Assembly: GCF_006716885.1 (NCBI RefSeq)
Contig: NZ_VFPU01000002.1
Coordinates: 255,386-319,385, forward strand
Direction of reading: 5' to 3'
From: Ornithinimicrobium humiphilum
GTDB lineage: Bacteria > Actinomycetota > Actinomycetes > Actinomycetales > Dermatophilaceae
Length of the DNA: 64,000 nucleotides
Position numbers and translations under genes: made by a program. Below are positions 34,602 through 45,019 of this stretch, piece after piece (within the stretch, counting starts at the first letter, position 1; every line of letters begins with the position of its first letter). The notes beneath the pieces were generated by a model that made no database searches, was not told where the DNA came from, and was given only the letters and a program-made list of their open reading frames with translations.

Positions 34602-34739
34602 GTGACCCACGATAAGCACGTCCGGGCAGTCCAACCCAACCCGTTCCCGGCTGGCAACCCGGCGCGCCCGCTCCCCTGTCACGCCAGCTCGGCACGGGGG
34701 TCCGCCTCTACCGCCTCTCCAGTCCACTCAACCACCTGT

Positions 34740-34779
34740 CTTGTAGGTGGCTCGGGATATATCCCGAGCCACCTACAAG
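34740..34779 (-). terminator. 40-bp perfect palindrome
   Basis: The two 20-base halves are exact reverse complements with no spacer, centred on ATAT. It lies 64 bases after the betT stop. On RNA it gives a stem of up to 18-19 bp and should end betT transcription. Its symmetry would also act from the other strand. Confidence 0.75.
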
Positions 34780-34843
34780 ATGGGTACGCAAGTGGGCATC
34801 GACGCGCCGGACCCGCGCCTGGGGCCAGGCGTCTCTCGCGGGA

Positions 34844-36856
34844 TCACAGCGTCTCGACCGGCTCCAGCCCGTCGGCCCACCGCACGTACTGGTCCAGCAC
34901 CGCGCTGCAGACCTGGTCCTGGTCGTAGGCCATGAGGTCGTAGCTGGCACCGGTCGGCAGGTCGACGACGAGCGCGGTCGTCAGGTCGTCGGCCTCGCGC
35001 ACCCGGGCACCGAAGCTCGGTGCGGGCTGGCGGCGCAGGCGCACGGCATACCTGAACTCCTCGCCGGCGTGCGTGGCGACGAGCTCGGCGGTCCGCCGGA
35101 CGGCCCCCCGCTCCTGCAGCTCGTCGACGTGCACCTCGGCCTCGACGCCCTGCTGGGCGAGCTCGCCGCGGACGGCCTCGAGCGCCGGCAGCACGACGTC
35201 GCGCAGGTGCTGGTCGGCCTGACGCACCGAGACCGTGCCGAAGGCGCGGGCCAGGCGGCGGCGCCACAGCTGGGGCGAAGGGATGGCGGTGATCTGCGAG
35301 GGCAGCCCGACCGGCACCGTCTCGCTCCGCAGGCGGTCGTGCTCGAGCGCCTTCGGCAGCCCGACCATCACCGCGATCATGACGAAGGCGAAGGGCAGGC
35401 CCATGATGATCGTGGCGTTCTGCAGCGCCGGGATGCCGTCGACGACGAGCATCGCCATCGTCAGCAGACCGGTCGCGGCGGCCCAGACGACCCGCAGCCA
35501 CGGCTTGGCGTCCACCTCGCCGCCCGGCAGGTCCGAGGACAGGTTGGCCATGACCAGCGAGCCGGAGTCGGCCGAGGTCACGTAGAAGAGCAGCCCGACG
35601 AAGGTCGACAGGCCGACGAGGAAGAACGCGCCGGGGTATTGCTGCAGGAGGGAGTAGAAGCCCTGCTCCGGCAGGTCGACCGCGAGCTGGCCGAACTCCG
35701 CGTCGCCCTGGCGGATCTGGTTGACGGCGCTGTTGCCGAAGATCGAGACCCACATGACGATGTAGCTGAACGGGATCGTCAGCGTGCCGAGCACGAACTG
35801 GCCGATGGTCCGGCCCTTGGAGATCCGCGCCAGGAAGAGCCCGACGAAGCTCGCCCAGGCGATCCACCAGGCCCAGAAGAAGAGCGTCCAGCCGGCCATC
35901 CACTCGTCCGGGTGGTCGTAGGCCATCGTGTCCATCGTCATGCCGGGGAACATCGAGACGAAGTCGCCGACGTTCATGACGATCGCGCGCAGCAGGAAGG
36001 CGGTCTCGCCGGTGATGAGCACCCACAGCGCGAGGAAGATCGCCAGCAGCACGTTGAGCTGGGACAGGATCCGGATGCCGCGGTCGACACCGGTGACGGC
36101 CGACACCGTCGCCGCGCCGACGGCCAGCACGACGAGCGCGGCCTGGACGGGCACGCCCTGGGAGATGCCGAACATGATGTCGAGGCCGACGTTGAGCATG
36201 ACGACGCCGATGCCCAGCGTGGTCGCGACGCCGAAGATGGTGCCGAGCACCGTGGCGATGTCGACCGCGTCGCCGACCGGACCCTTGATGCGCCTGCCGA
36301 TGAGCGGGTAGAGCGTCGAGCGGATCGCCAGCGGCAGCCCGACCCGGTGCACGTAGAAGCCCAGGGCCAGACCCATGAGGGCGTACATCCCCCAGCCGGT
36401 GATGCCGTAGTGGAAGATCGCCCAGACCGTCGACTCCCGCGCGGCGTCGAGCGTCTCGGCCTCGCCGACCGGCGGGAAGAGGTACTGGCTCGCCGGCTCG
36501 GCCACCGCGAAGAACATCAGGTCGGTGCCGATGCCGGCGGCGAAGAGCATCGCCGCCCACGCGAAGAGCGAGAACTCGGGCCGGTCGTCGTCCTTGCCCA
36601 TCCGCACGTGGCGGTAGCGCGCCCCGATGATCACGACGAACAGCAGGACGACGGTGGCCAGGGCGATGTAGAACCAGCCGAACCAGTTCGACGCCCAGCC
36701 CACGACGTTGCCGAGCGTGGTGTTGGCCTGCTCGGGCGCGACCAGGGCCCACGTCGCCACCACGAGGATGAAGGCGACCGAGACCACGAGGACGGGCCAC
36801 TTGGTGCGGGGTTCGTCCGGAGCCTCCAGGACCTCGGGCGGCGGCGTGCTCGTCAT
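34844..36856 (-). CDS. betT: choline/betaine BCCT-family transporter
   Basis: This 670-residue protein has 12 hydrophobic helices (~25-530) and a long cytoplasmic C-terminal tail (~530-670), as in osmotically regulated BetT. Family features include WFGWFYIALA near helix 2, GWGMYALMG, and the tryptophan-rich TLFFWAWWIAWASFVGLF (~325), which forms the trimethylammonium box. ATG 36856 lies one base after the betA stop, so it is co-transcribed with the betaine-forming enzymes. Substrate choice (choline rather than glycine betaine) rests on that context. Confidence 0.92.
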   Translation of the reverse strand: MTSTPPPEVLEAPDEPRTKWPVLVVSVAFILVVATWALVAPEQANTTLGNVVGWASNWFGWFYIALATVVLLFVVIIGARYRHVRMGKDDDRPEFSLFAWAAMLFAAGIGTDLMFFAVAEPASQYLFPPVGEAETLDAARESTVWAIFHYGITGWGMYALMGLALGFYVHRVGLPLAIRSTLYPLIGRRIKGPVGDAVDIATVLGTIFGVATTLGIGVVMLNVGLDIMFGISQGVPVQAALVVLAVGAATVSAVTGVDRGIRILSQLNVLLAIFLALWVLITGETAFLLRAIVMNVGDFVSMFPGMTMDTMAYDHPDEWMAGWTLFFWAWWIAWASFVGLFLARISKGRTIGQFVLGTLTIPFSYIVMWVSIFGNSAVNQIRQGDAEFGQLAVDLPEQGFYSLLQQYPGAFFLVGLSTFVGLLFYVTSADSGSLVMANLSSDLPGGEVDAKPWLRVVWAAATGLLTMAMLVVDGIPALQNATIIMGLPFAFVMIAVMVGLPKALEHDRLRSETVPVGLPSQITAIPSPQLWRRRLARAFGTVSVRQADQHLRDVVLPALEAVRGELAQQGVEAEVHVDELQERGAVRRTAELVATHAGEEFRYAVRLRRQPAPSFGARVREADDLTTALVVDLPTGASYDLMAYDQDQVCSAVLDQYVRWADGLEPVETL

Positions 36857-36857
36857 C

Positions 36858-38612
36858 TCAGGCCTGCCCCTTCTGGGCCGCGGCCATGGCCGCGGCAGCA
36901 CTGGGTATGTCGTGGCGCGCGTTCCACGCCTCGTTGCGGGGGTCGCCCTCGGGGAAGAGCGGCATACCCGCGTTGGCCCGGTAGACCGGCGCCGGGTCCG
37001 GCGCGAGCGGGGTGTTGCCCGCGATGAGGTCGGCGGCCTTCTCGGCCACCATCATCACCGGCGCGTAGATGTTGCCGTTGGTGATCGAGGGGAAGACCGA
37101 GGCGTCGACCACGCGCAGGCCCGGGACCCCGTGGACGCCCATCGTGGTGGGGTCGACGACGGACATCTCGTCGGTGCCCATCTTGGCCGAGCACGAGGGG
37201 TGCAGCGCGGTCTCGGCGTCCTTGGCGACCCAGTCGAGGATCTGCTCGTCGCTCTGCGCCTCGATCCCGGGCGAGCTCTCGCCGCCGTCGAAGGGCCAGA
37301 AGGCGGGCTGGGCCAGGATGTGCCGCGCGGCACGGACGACCTCGACCCACTCCTTGCGGTCGCGCTCGGTCGACAGGTAGTTGAAGAGGATCGAGGGGTG
37401 CTGGAAGGGGTCGGCGCTGCGGATCTTCAGGCGGCCGACGACGTCGGAGTTCATCGGGCCGATGTGCACCTGGTAGCCGTGGTCGCCCGCGGAGGCGGTG
37501 CCGTCGTAGCGGACCGCGATCGGCAGGAAGTGGAACATCAGGTTGGGGTAGGCGACCTCGTCGTTGGTGCGGATGAAGCCGCCCGCCTCGAAGTGGTTTG
37601 TCGCCCCGACGCCCTTGTTGGCGAAGAGCCACTCGGCGCCGATGTAGGGCGCCTTCCACATCTTCAGCCACGGCTGGATCGACACCGGCTGCAGGCTGAC
37701 GTGCTGGAGGTAGACCTCGAGGTGGTCCTGGAGGTTCTGGCCCACGCCCGGCAGGTCGACGCGCGGGGTGACCCCGGCGGCGCGCAGCGTCTCGGGGTCG
37801 CCGATGCCCGAGAGCTGGAGCAGCTGCGGGGTGTTGAAGGCGCCGCCGCAGAGGATGACCTCGCCGGCCTCGACGGAGTGGTGGCGACGACGGGCGCGCA
37901 CGAAGTCGACGCCGGTGACGCGGTCGCCCTGCCAGCGCAGGCCGGTGACCATCGCCAGCGTGACGATGTCGAGGTTCTTGCGGTCGCGGATCGGGCGCAG
38001 GTAGGCGCGGGAGGCCGACCAGCGGCTGCCCCTGTAGACGTTGCGGTCGAAGGGCGCGAAGCCCTCCTGGCGGTAGCCGTTGACGTCGTCGGTGCGGGTG
38101 TAGCCGGCCTGCTCGGTGGCCTCGAGGAAGGCCTGGAAGAGCGGGCTCGTGGCCGGGCCGCGCTCCAGCTTGAGGGGGCCCGAGCCGCCGCGCCAGGCGT
38201 CCGCCCCGGCGATGGTGGTCTCCATGCGTTTGAAGTAGGGGAGGCAGTGGGCGTAGTCCCAGTGCTCCATACCCGGGTTGGAGGCCCACTTCTCGTAGTC
38301 GCCGGGGTTGCCGCGCTGGAAGATCATCCCGTTGATCGAGGAGGAGCCGCCGAGCACCTTGCCGCGGGCGTGGGCGACGCGGCGCCCGCCCATGTGCGGC
38401 TCGGGGTCGGTCTGGTAGGCCCAGTCGTAGAGCGGGTTGCCCGAGGGGAACATCAGCGCGCCCGGCATGTGGATCAGCGGGTCGATGATGAAGTCGGAGC
38501 GGCCGGCCTCCAGCACCAGGACGGTGCTGGTGCCGTCGGCCGAGAGCCGGTTGGCCAGGGCGGAGCCGGCCGAGCCGCCTCCGACGATCACGTAGTCGTA
38601 GCGCTTCTTCAT
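36858..38612 (-). CDS. betA: choline dehydrogenase
   Basis: This 584-residue GMC-family FAD oxidoreductase has [13 protein letters not shown] (~10-22) for FAD, the GMC signature [13 protein letters not shown] (~82), the second signature [16 protein letters not shown] (~265) and the C-terminal HPSCSAKMG plus [12 protein letters not shown] (~460-500). The active-site His lies in ALHPSC. It oxidises choline to betaine aldehyde and on to betaine at the membrane. ATG 38612 is selected because it begins the FAD domain. The very long open frame upstream is a shadow over betB. Confidence 0.93.
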   Translation of the reverse strand: MKKRYDYVIVGGGSAGSALANRLSADGTSTVLVLEAGRSDFIIDPLIHMPGALMFPSGNPLYDWAYQTDPEPHMGGRRVAHARGKVLGGSSSINGMIFQRGNPGDYEKWASNPGMEHWDYAHCLPYFKRMETTIAGADAWRGGSGPLKLERGPATSPLFQAFLEATEQAGYTRTDDVNGYRQEGFAPFDRNVYRGSRWSASRAYLRPIRDRKNLDIVTLAMVTGLRWQGDRVTGVDFVRARRRHHSVEAGEVILCGGAFNTPQLLQLSGIGDPETLRAAGVTPRVDLPGVGQNLQDHLEVYLQHVSLQPVSIQPWLKMWKAPYIGAEWLFANKGVGATNHFEAGGFIRTNDEVAYPNLMFHFLPIAVRYDGTASAGDHGYQVHIGPMNSDVVGRLKIRSADPFQHPSILFNYLSTERDRKEWVEVVRAARHILAQPAFWPFDGGESSPGIEAQSDEQILDWVAKDAETALHPSCSAKMGTDEMSVVDPTTMGVHGVPGLRVVDASVFPSITNGNIYAPVMMVAEKAADLIAGNTPLAPDPAPVYRANAGMPLFPEGDPRNEAWNARHDIPSAAAAMAAAQKGQA

Positions 38613-38629
38613 CACGGGGGGTCCTTGCG

Positions 38630-40123
38630 TCAGTCGTGCATGGCGAACCAGCCGGCCTCGGCGGGCCGGGTGTTGTGCCAGATGTGCTTGGTCTCGAGGT
38701 ATTCGTCCAGGCCGGCGGTGCCGAGCTCCCTGCCGATGCCGGACTGCTTCATCCCGCCCCACTCGGCCTGCGGCACGTAGGGGTGGTAGTCGTTGATCCA
38801 GATGGTCCCGTGGCGCAGCCGCTGGGCGACGCGCTCGGCGCGCCCCGCGTCCTGCGTCCACACCGCGCCGGCCAGGCCGTAGACGGTGTCGTTGGCGATG
38901 GCGACCGCCGCGTCCTCGGCCTCGTCGCGGGTGTCCCCGCGGAAGGTCTCGACCGTGAGCACGGGGCCGAACGACTCGTCCTGCACGCAGCTCATGTCGC
39001 TGGTGCACCCGTCGAGGATGGTCGGCGGGTAGTAGAAGCCGTCGGCGAGCGGGCCGTCCTGCGGGATGGTGCCGCCGGTGCGCAGCACCGCGCCCTCCGC
39101 GACGCCCTTCTCGACGTAGGCGGCGACCTTCTGCCGGTGCTCGTCGCTGATGAGCGGGCCGGTCTCGGCGTCGTCGTCGAAGGGGCCACCCATGCGGATC
39201 TTCTCGGCGCGGCGGACCAGCTCGTCGACGACCTGGTCGTGGATCTCCTCCTCGACGACGAGGCGGGCGCCGGCGGAGCACACCTGCCCGGAGTCGAGGA
39301 AGATCGCGGTGAGGGCGTTGTCGATCGCGGCGGGCAGGTCGGCGTCGGCGAAGATCACGTTGGGGTTTTTGCCGCCGAGCTCGAGGGCGATCTTCTTCAC
39401 CGTCGGGGCGGCGGCCGCCATGATCGTGCGGCCGGTCTGGACACCGCCCGTGAAGGACACGAGGTCGACGTCGAGGTGCTCGGTCATCCGCGAGCCGACC
39501 TCCTTGCCGCTGCCGAGCACGAGGTTGGCGACGCCGGCGGGCAGGCCGGCGCGCTCGAGGGTGTCCATGAGCCACATCGCGGACTGCGGCGTGAGCTCGC
39601 TGGGCTTGAGCACGAAGGTGTTGCCGGCGGCGAGCGCCGGGGCGACCTTCCACGAGGTCTGAAGCAACGGGTAGTTCCACGGCGTGATCAGGGCGCAGAC
39701 GCCAACCGGCTCGTGCACGACCTTGGAGGAGACGTGCGGCATGCCGGTGTCGACGACGCGGCCCGCGTGGCTCTGGACCAGCGCGGCGAAGTGCCGGAAG
39801 ACGCTGATGACGTCCTCCATGTCGATCCTGGACTCGACGTACCGCTTGCCGGTGTCGAGCGACTCGAGGCGGGCGACGTCGTCGATCTCGGCCTCGAGGA
39901 GGTCGGCGAGCGTGGTCAGGACGGCGGCGCGGTCGGGCGTCGGGGTGGTGCGCCACGGGCCGTCGTCGAACGCGCGGCGGGCGGCGGCGACCGCACGGTC
40001 GACGTCCTCCTTGCCGCCGTCGGCGACGGTCGCGACGACTGATCGGTCGGCGGGACAGATGATGTCGACCGTCCTGCCGGAGGTGGCTTCGCACCACCGG
40101 CCATCGATGTAGAGGGTGGGCAC
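38630..40123 (-). CDS. betB: betaine-aldehyde dehydrogenase
   Basis: This 497-residue aldehyde dehydrogenase has the catalytic Glu in [10 protein letters not shown] (~260), the catalytic Cys in SGQVCSAG (~295), the NAD contact ITPWNYP (~160) and the C-terminal [11 protein letters not shown] (~460). It turns betaine aldehyde into glycine betaine. I chose GTG 40123 because GGGAGGAG precedes it, although an ATG 51 bases upstream keeps the frame open. It is the first gene of the betB-betA-betT operon. No BetI-type regulator is adjacent. Confidence 0.92.
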   Translation of the reverse strand: MPTLYIDGRWCEATSGRTVDIICPADRSVVATVADGGKEDVDRAVAAARRAFDDGPWRTTPTPDRAAVLTTLADLLEAEIDDVARLESLDTGKRYVESRIDMEDVISVFRHFAALVQSHAGRVVDTGMPHVSSKVVHEPVGVCALITPWNYPLLQTSWKVAPALAAGNTFVLKPSELTPQSAMWLMDTLERAGLPAGVANLVLGSGKEVGSRMTEHLDVDLVSFTGGVQTGRTIMAAAAPTVKKIALELGGKNPNVIFADADLPAAIDNALTAIFLDSGQVCSAGARLVVEEEIHDQVVDELVRRAEKIRMGGPFDDDAETGPLISDEHRQKVAAYVEKGVAEGAVLRTGGTIPQDGPLADGFYYPPTILDGCTSDMSCVQDESFGPVLTVETFRGDTRDEAEDAAVAIANDTVYGLAGAVWTQDAGRAERVAQRLRHGTIWINDYHPYVPQAEWGGMKQSGIGRELGTAGLDEYLETKHIWHNTRPAEAGWFAMHD

Positions 40124-40576
40124 GGCGCGGCTCCTCCCTGCACTGCTGCAAGGTGCTTTGCGGACGTGGGACAACCCGAGTGCTCACGGGACGCTCTCGG
40201 GATGGCACACCACCTTGGCAGCGGTCTCGTGGCCTCGCACGCCGAAAGCTCACCCGTAGGGGTGGAGCGGACCGTGCTCTCGTGAGTGCTCCAGCCTCTG
40301 GGGTCGACCGTCGAGGGCCCACAACGCGCCTCCCCCGGCGTGTCGTGCACATGCGCAAGGTGCTCTGTGGCGCGTTGGTCGCCAGGGCGAACATCCTGCA
40401 CATTGGCCGAGGCACCTCGGACGCCCCCACTGCAGAGGAATATCGCGGACCGTCGATCAGGAGCCGATCGACGATCCGCGATCTTCGTTCCGAAGAGGGG
40501 GTCCGCCAAGCGCCCGACCTGCGGTCCCTCTCGGTGCAACGCAACTGGGTGATCACCCCGTCCCTGTGCGGGGCGT
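40124..40576. other. gene-free region between betaine and CoA-ligase genes
   Basis: About 450 bases between betB and the end of the PaaK-like gene. Apart from the hairpin at 40442-40482 I see no supported gene. The betB promoter should lie between about 40140 and 40420. Confidence 0.6.
40442..40482 (-). terminator. hairpin terminator after PaaK-like gene
   Basis: A 17-bp stem with one mismatch (40442-40458 with 40466-40482) and a seven-base loop lies 94 bases beyond the stop of the last gene of the Liv/CoA-ligase operon. Confidence 0.65.
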
Positions 40577-41794
40577 TCAGCTCCAGTCGCGCCGGTCCAC
40601 GAGCGGCCCGTCGCCGGGAGTGAGCTCCTCGACGACGTCCACCTTGACCGCGAAGCGCAGGCCCTCCCGCACCTTCGCGGCCACGAGTTCCTGCAGCTGC
40701 GAGGCCGTGACGTCCCCGTTCTGCGACACGACCTCGCAGCGCAAGAGGTCGACGTGGTCGACCCGATCGATGACGAACCGATACCCCGCAACCTCGGGCA
40801 CCTGCTCCATCACCGAGCTCACCTGGCGCGGGTGCAGGAACATCCCGCGCACCTTCACCGCCTGCCCCACCCGGCCGAGCACGCCGCGCAGCCGCAGCGA
40901 GCCGTCGGGGCCGAGCATCCAGCCCGACAGGTCCCCTGTGCCGAACCTGATCAGAGGGTAGTCCGCCCGCAGCAGCGTCACCACGACCTCGCCCTCGGTC
41001 TCGTCGGTGATCGGCACACCGGTGCCGATCTCGCAGACCGAGACGTGGACGCCGTCGGCGAGGACCAGGCCGTTGCCCGGCTCCTCCCCCGCCGGCTCCC
41101 ACGCGAGCAGCCCCGTCTCACCGGTGCCGTACGCCATCCGCACGTGCGGCACCCGCTCCACCAGGACCTCGCGCAGCGAGTCCGGCAGCGGCTCGGCCGT
41201 GACGAGCGCCCGCGTCAGCCGCCAGCGCTCGGCCGGCAGCCCGGCCTCGTCGTACCGCTCGACGAGCGCCTTGAGATAGGACGGCAGACCCAGGTATGCC
41301 GTCACCCCCAGGTCGGCGATGGCCCGCACCTGCAGGTCCTGGGCACCGATGCCGCCGGGGAGCACCGCCGCGCCCACCGAGCGGGCGCCCTGCTCGAGCA
41401 TCGCCCCGGCCGGCGAGAGGTGGTAGCCGAAGCAGTTGATCACGATGTCGGAGGAGCCGACGCCGAGGTCGCCCAACGCCTGGCCCCAGCGCCAGTCCGC
41501 GCCCTCGAGCTGGGGCTCGTAGAGCGGTCCGGGCGACTGGAACCATCGGGCGACCTCGGCGTCCGGGTCGAGCAGCCCCCCGTGCGGCGGCTCGACCCGC
41601 TGGCGCTCCACCAGCTCGTCCTTGGACAGGAGCGGCAGGAGAGCGAGGTCCCGGCATACCTGGTCCGCGGTCGCACCCGCCTCGGCGAGCCGGGCGGCAA
41701 AACCCGGCACGCGCTCGGCGGCGCGCGTGACCACCTCGGCCAGCGCGGGGGCGAGCGCCTCCTCGCGGCGTGTCAGGGCAGCCTCGATCGACAT
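40577..41794 (-). CDS. PaaK-like acyl/aryl-CoA ligase
   Basis: This 405-residue adenylate-forming protein resembles phenylacetate-CoA ligase: N-terminal [14 protein letters not shown], a [14 protein letters not shown] region (~130), [13 protein letters not shown] (~230) as the Y-G-x-T-E motif, [10 protein letters not shown] (~290), and a C-terminal [16 protein letters not shown] hinge. The N-terminal Thr/Ser-Gly-rich loop is weak, and the protein is slightly shorter than PaaK (~430). It is the last gene of the Liv-type importer operon, so it may activate an imported aromatic or fatty acid. Confidence 0.78.
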   Translation of the reverse strand: MSIEAALTRREEALAPALAEVVTRAAERVPGFAARLAEAGATADQVCRDLALLPLLSKDELVERQRVEPPHGGLLDPDAEVARWFQSPGPLYEPQLEGADWRWGQALGDLGVGSSDIVINCFGYHLSPAGAMLEQGARSVGAAVLPGGIGAQDLQVRAIADLGVTAYLGLPSYLKALVERYDEAGLPAERWRLTRALVTAEPLPDSLREVLVERVPHVRMAYGTGETGLLAWEPAGEEPGNGLVLADGVHVSVCEIGTGVPITDETEGEVVVTLLRADYPLIRFGTGDLSGWMLGPDGSLRLRGVLGRVGQAVKVRGMFLHPRQVSSVMEQVPEVAGYRFVIDRVDHVDLLRCEVVSQNGDVTASQLQELVAAKVREGLRFAVKVDVVEELTPGDGPLVDRRDWS

Positions 41795-41836
41795 CGGTCC
41801 ATCTCCCTCGAAAGTTCGTCGTGCGATGTGGCGCCG

Positions 41837-42688
41837 TCAGAGCCAGCGCTTGCGGCGCTTGTAGTGCTTGACGTCGCGATAGCTCTTGCGGCCGCCCTCC
41901 TCGCCGAGGCCCAGGTAGAACTCCTTGACGTCGGGGTTCTCCCGGAGCTCGGCCGCCGGACCCTCGAGCACGATCCGCCCCTGCTCCATGATGTAGCCGT
42001 GGTCGGCCACCTCCAGGGCGCGCCGGGCGTTCTGCTCGATGACGAGCACGGTCAGCCCGCGCTCCTCGTTGAGCCGCTTGATGTAACCGAAGATCTCCTG
42101 CACCAGCAGCGGCGCCAGGCCCAGGCTGGGCTCGTCGAGCATGAGCAGCTTGGGCCGCGCCATGAGCGCCCGCCCGATGGCGAGCATCTGCTGCTCGCCG
42201 CCGGAGAGGTAGCCCGCGATCCGGTTGCGCATGTCGCCCAGCTTGGGGAAGAAGGAGTAGACCTCGTCGAGGTCGGCTCCGACGTTCTTCTGCGTGTAGG
42301 CGCCGGCGACAAGGTTCTCCGAGATCGTCAGGTGCTCGAAGACGTGGCGGCCCTCCATGCACAGGCTCATCCCGCGGGTGACGCGGTCGGCGGCGTCGAC
42401 CTTGGTGATGTCCTCGCCGGCGAAGATGATCGTGCCGTCGGTGACCTCGCCGTGCTCGCTGGGCAGCAGCCCGGAGACCGCCTTGAGCGTCGTCGATTTG
42501 CCGGCGCCGTTGGAGCCGAGCAGGGCGACGATCTTGCCCTCGGGCACCTGCAGCGACAGGCCGCGGAGCACCAGGATCACGTCGTCGTAGATGACCTCGA
42601 CGTTGTTGAGGTTGAGCAGGGCGGGACCGGCCCCGGCGGGGGCACCCCCTGCCAGGACTGTCCCCGCCGGGACCGGTTCGGTGCTCAT
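41837..42688 (-). CDS. livF: branched-chain-type ABC transporter ATP-binding protein
   Basis: This 283-residue ABC ATPase has Walker A GSNGAGKSTT (~58), signature LSGGEQQM (~155), Walker B LLMLDEPSLGLAP and the LivF-type MEQGRIVLEG. An extended C-terminus (KSYRDVKHYKRRKRW) is basic. Its ATG overlaps the stop of the binding-protein gene by four bases. In this operon the importer genes are mixed with CoA ligases, so the substrate may be an aromatic or fatty acid instead of an amino acid. Confidence 0.88.
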   Translation of the reverse strand: MSTEPVPAGTVLAGGAPAGAGPALLNLNNVEVIYDDVILVLRGLSLQVPEGKIVALLGSNGAGKSTTLKAVSGLLPSEHGEVTDGTIIFAGEDITKVDAADRVTRGMSLCMEGRHVFEHLTISENLVAGAYTQKNVGADLDEVYSFFPKLGDMRNRIAGYLSGGEQQMLAIGRALMARPKLLMLDEPSLGLAPLLVQEIFGYIKRLNEERGLTVLVIEQNARRALEVADHGYIMEQGRIVLEGPAAELRENPDVKEFYLGLGEEGGRKSYRDVKHYKRRKRWL

Positions 42689-43893
42689 GGCGTGGCGCCC
42701 GCCTCGACCTCGACCATCTCGCCGCCCTGGGCGGTGTAGATGCCGGTGCCCGTCGAGCCGCGGTGGCTGTCCGCGGAGAACTCGACGACGCCGTCACCGA
42801 CGACGCCGCCGGTGTCGATGCCGCCCATGGTCTCCAGCGCCTCGCGGATCGCCGGGCCGTCGAGCTCCTCGGCGCCGTCGGCGATCGCCTGGCGCATGCC
42901 CTCGGCCATCACGTGCATGACGTACCAGCCCTGCACCCAGGAGGTGCCGACCTCGGCGGCGTTGATGCCCTTCTCCTCGATGTAGTCGTTGATGACGTCG
43001 TGGCCGGGCTTGCCCACGTTGAGCGGCGCGAACGGCTGGACCAGCATGTGGCCTTCGGCCGCGTCGGCGCCGGCGGTGGTGATGAAGAGCTCGTTGGCGC
43101 ACCAGTTGAGGCACACGATCTTCATGTCGAGGCCCTGGTCCTTGATGTCCTTGGCGACCAGCGCCGCCGGGGAGGCGACGTTCTGGATCACGATGTACTT
43201 CGCGCCCTGGCTCTGGGCCTGGTTGAGCAGGCCGACGTAGTTCTGCTGGCCGCCGGGCATCGCGTAGGCCTTGTAGCCCAGGTCGTAGCCCTTCTCCTCG
43301 ACCCACGCCTGGCCGTCGGCCACCGGCGCCTGCCCGAACGGGCTGTCGTGGTGGAAGACCGCGACCTCGGCGTCGCCGCCGGAGTCCTCGTTGATCCAGT
43401 TGAGCGCCACGCGCATCTGGTCGGAGTAGGTCGGGGCGACGACGAAGTTGAACGGCGCCTCGTTGGGGTCGGTCAGCGACTCGGCGAACGAGCCCGACAT
43501 GAACGGCAGCTCGTCGCTGGCGACGCGCTTGTGGAGGGCCTCGGTGTCGCCGGTGCCCCAGCCCTGGATCGCCACGACGCCGTCGTTGACGTACTGGCGG
43601 TAGAGGTCCTCGGCCTGCGGGACCTCGTAGGCGTAGTCGTTGGAGTTGGCCTCGATGGGGTGACCCTCGATGCCGCCCTCGGCGTTGATGTGGTCGATGT
43701 AGGCGAGCATCCCCTTGTTGTAGGGCGTGCCCACGTCGCCGGTGGCGCCGGTGAGGTCGGCGATGATGCCGATCTTGATCGGCTCACCGTCGCCGTCACC
43801 GCTGCCGCTGCCGCCGTCGCTGCCGCAGGCCGACAGGCCCAGGGCCAGCGCCGAGCAGGCGGCCACGAACGCCAGGCGTGAGGTGCGAGTCAT
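42685..43893 (-). CDS. Liv-type substrate-binding lipoprotein
   Basis: This 402-residue protein has a lipoprotein signal (LSAC, Cys ~23), a Gly/Ser linker, and a type I periplasmic-binding fold beginning IKIGIIADLTGATGDVG (~45), with a second lobe from ~185. It belongs to the LivK/HAAT family that binds amino acids, amides or small aromatic acids. ATG 43893 follows AAGGAGA. A longer frame adds seven residues without a ribosome site. It overlaps livF by four bases. Confidence 0.88.
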   Translation of the reverse strand: MTRTSRLAFVAACSALALGLSACGSDGGSGSGDGDGEPIKIGIIADLTGATGDVGTPYNKGMLAYIDHINAEGGIEGHPIEANSNDYAYEVPQAEDLYRQYVNDGVVAIQGWGTGDTEALHKRVASDELPFMSGSFAESLTDPNEAPFNFVVAPTYSDQMRVALNWINEDSGGDAEVAVFHHDSPFGQAPVADGQAWVEEKGYDLGYKAYAMPGGQQNYVGLLNQAQSQGAKYIVIQNVASPAALVAKDIKDQGLDMKIVCLNWCANELFITTAGADAAEGHMLVQPFAPLNVGKPGHDVINDYIEEKGINAAEVGTSWVQGWYVMHVMAEGMRQAIADGAEELDGPAIREALETMGGIDTGGVVGDGVVEFSADSHRGSTGTGIYTAQGGEMVEVEAGATP

Positions 43894-43941
43894 CTTTGTC
43901 TCCTTGGTGTGCACTGGGTATGACGTGAGTTGCGTGGGTGG

Positions 43942-45012
43942 TCAGTAGCGGAAGGGCCAGAAGCGGAAGTACTCCTTGACCCGTTCCCAGAGCCGGTTGA
44001 GCCCCCGCGGCTCGATGATGAGGAAGAGGATGATCACCAGGCCGAAGACGGCGTTCTGCACCGCCGGCAGCTGGCTGCCCAGGAACGGCATGACCGAGTC
44101 GAGGGCGTTGGCGAGGTTGCGGATCACGACCGGCAGCAGGGTCATGAAGATCGCGCCGTAGACGGCGCCGGCGATGCTGCCCAGGCCGCCGACGATGATC
44201 ATCGCCAGGTAGAGGATCGAGACCTCGAGGGTGAACTTCTCCCACGAGACGACCTCGCTGTAGTGCGCGGTGAGCGCGCCGGCCAGCCCGACGAAGCCGG
44301 AGGACACCGCGAAGGCGGTGAGCTTGGCCCGCGTGAGGTTGACGCCGATCGCCTCGGCCGCGATGTCCTGGTCGCGGACCGCCATGAACGAGCGACCCAG
44401 GCCGGTGCGGAAGAGGTTGCGGGCCGCCATCACGGCCAGCACCGCGAGCACGGCGAGGATGACGTACCACTGCCGCTCGAAGACGGCGCGGCCGCCGATC
44501 TCGAAGCCGAGGAAGCTGAACCGGTCGACGTTGATGTAGCCCAGGCCGCCGGTGAGGAAGCCGCCGTAGTCGCGCCGGATGAGGAACTCGATGATCTGCT
44601 GGCTGGCCAGCGTCGCGATCGCCAGGTAGAGCCCCTTGAGGCGCAGGCCCGGCAGTCCGAAGAAGGTGCCGACGACCGCCGTGAGGACCACCGCGAAGGC
44701 GATCGCCAGCGGTGTCGGGAGCCCGATCCGGTCGGAGAGGATCACCGAGGAGTAGGCGCCGACGGCGAGGAAGCCGCCCTGGCCGAGCGAGATCTGGCCG
44801 GTGTAGCCGACGAGGATGTTGAGCCCGACGGCGCCGATGACGGCGATGAGGATCGTGTTGGCGATCGACATCCAGTAGTTGTCGAGCACGAACGGCACGA
44901 CGATGAGCAGCACGAGCATCAGGCCGAGGCGGAGGTATTCCGCCCTGGTCGCGCGCAGGCGCAGCTCGGAGCTGTAGGACCGGTGGTGGATGCCGGTGGC
45001 GGTCTGGGCCAT
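43942..45012 (-). CDS. livM: Liv-type ABC permease
   Basis: This 356-residue permease has nine or ten hydrophobic segments. LNILVGYTGQISLGQGGFLAVGAY (~85) holds the LivH/LivM consensus, and AVRDQDIAAEAIGVNLTRAKLTAFAVS (~220) corresponds to the cytoplasmic coupling region that contacts the ATPases. It starts seven bases after the livH stop and precedes the binding-protein gene. Confidence 0.88.
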   Translation of the reverse strand: MAQTATGIHHRSYSSELRLRATRAEYLRLGLMLVLLIVVPFVLDNYWMSIANTILIAVIGAVGLNILVGYTGQISLGQGGFLAVGAYSSVILSDRIGLPTPLAIAFAVVLTAVVGTFFGLPGLRLKGLYLAIATLASQQIIEFLIRRDYGGFLTGGLGYINVDRFSFLGFEIGGRAVFERQWYVILAVLAVLAVMAARNLFRTGLGRSFMAVRDQDIAAEAIGVNLTRAKLTAFAVSSGFVGLAGALTAHYSEVVSWEKFTLEVSILYLAMIIVGGLGSIAGAVYGAIFMTLLPVVIRNLANALDSVMPFLGSQLPAVQNAVFGLVIILFLIIEPRGLNRLWERVKEYFRFWPFRY

Positions 45013-45019
45013 CAGACGT

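Noticed and set aside
32838..34928. 696-residue plus-strand ORF over the penicillin-binding protein
   Set aside because: Arg/Leu/Gly shadow crossing the gene border and the palindrome, without motifs.
36858..41102. 1414-residue minus-strand frame continuing upstream of betA
   Set aside because: Only the part from ATG 38612 has GMC motifs. The rest is an Arg-rich shadow of betB.
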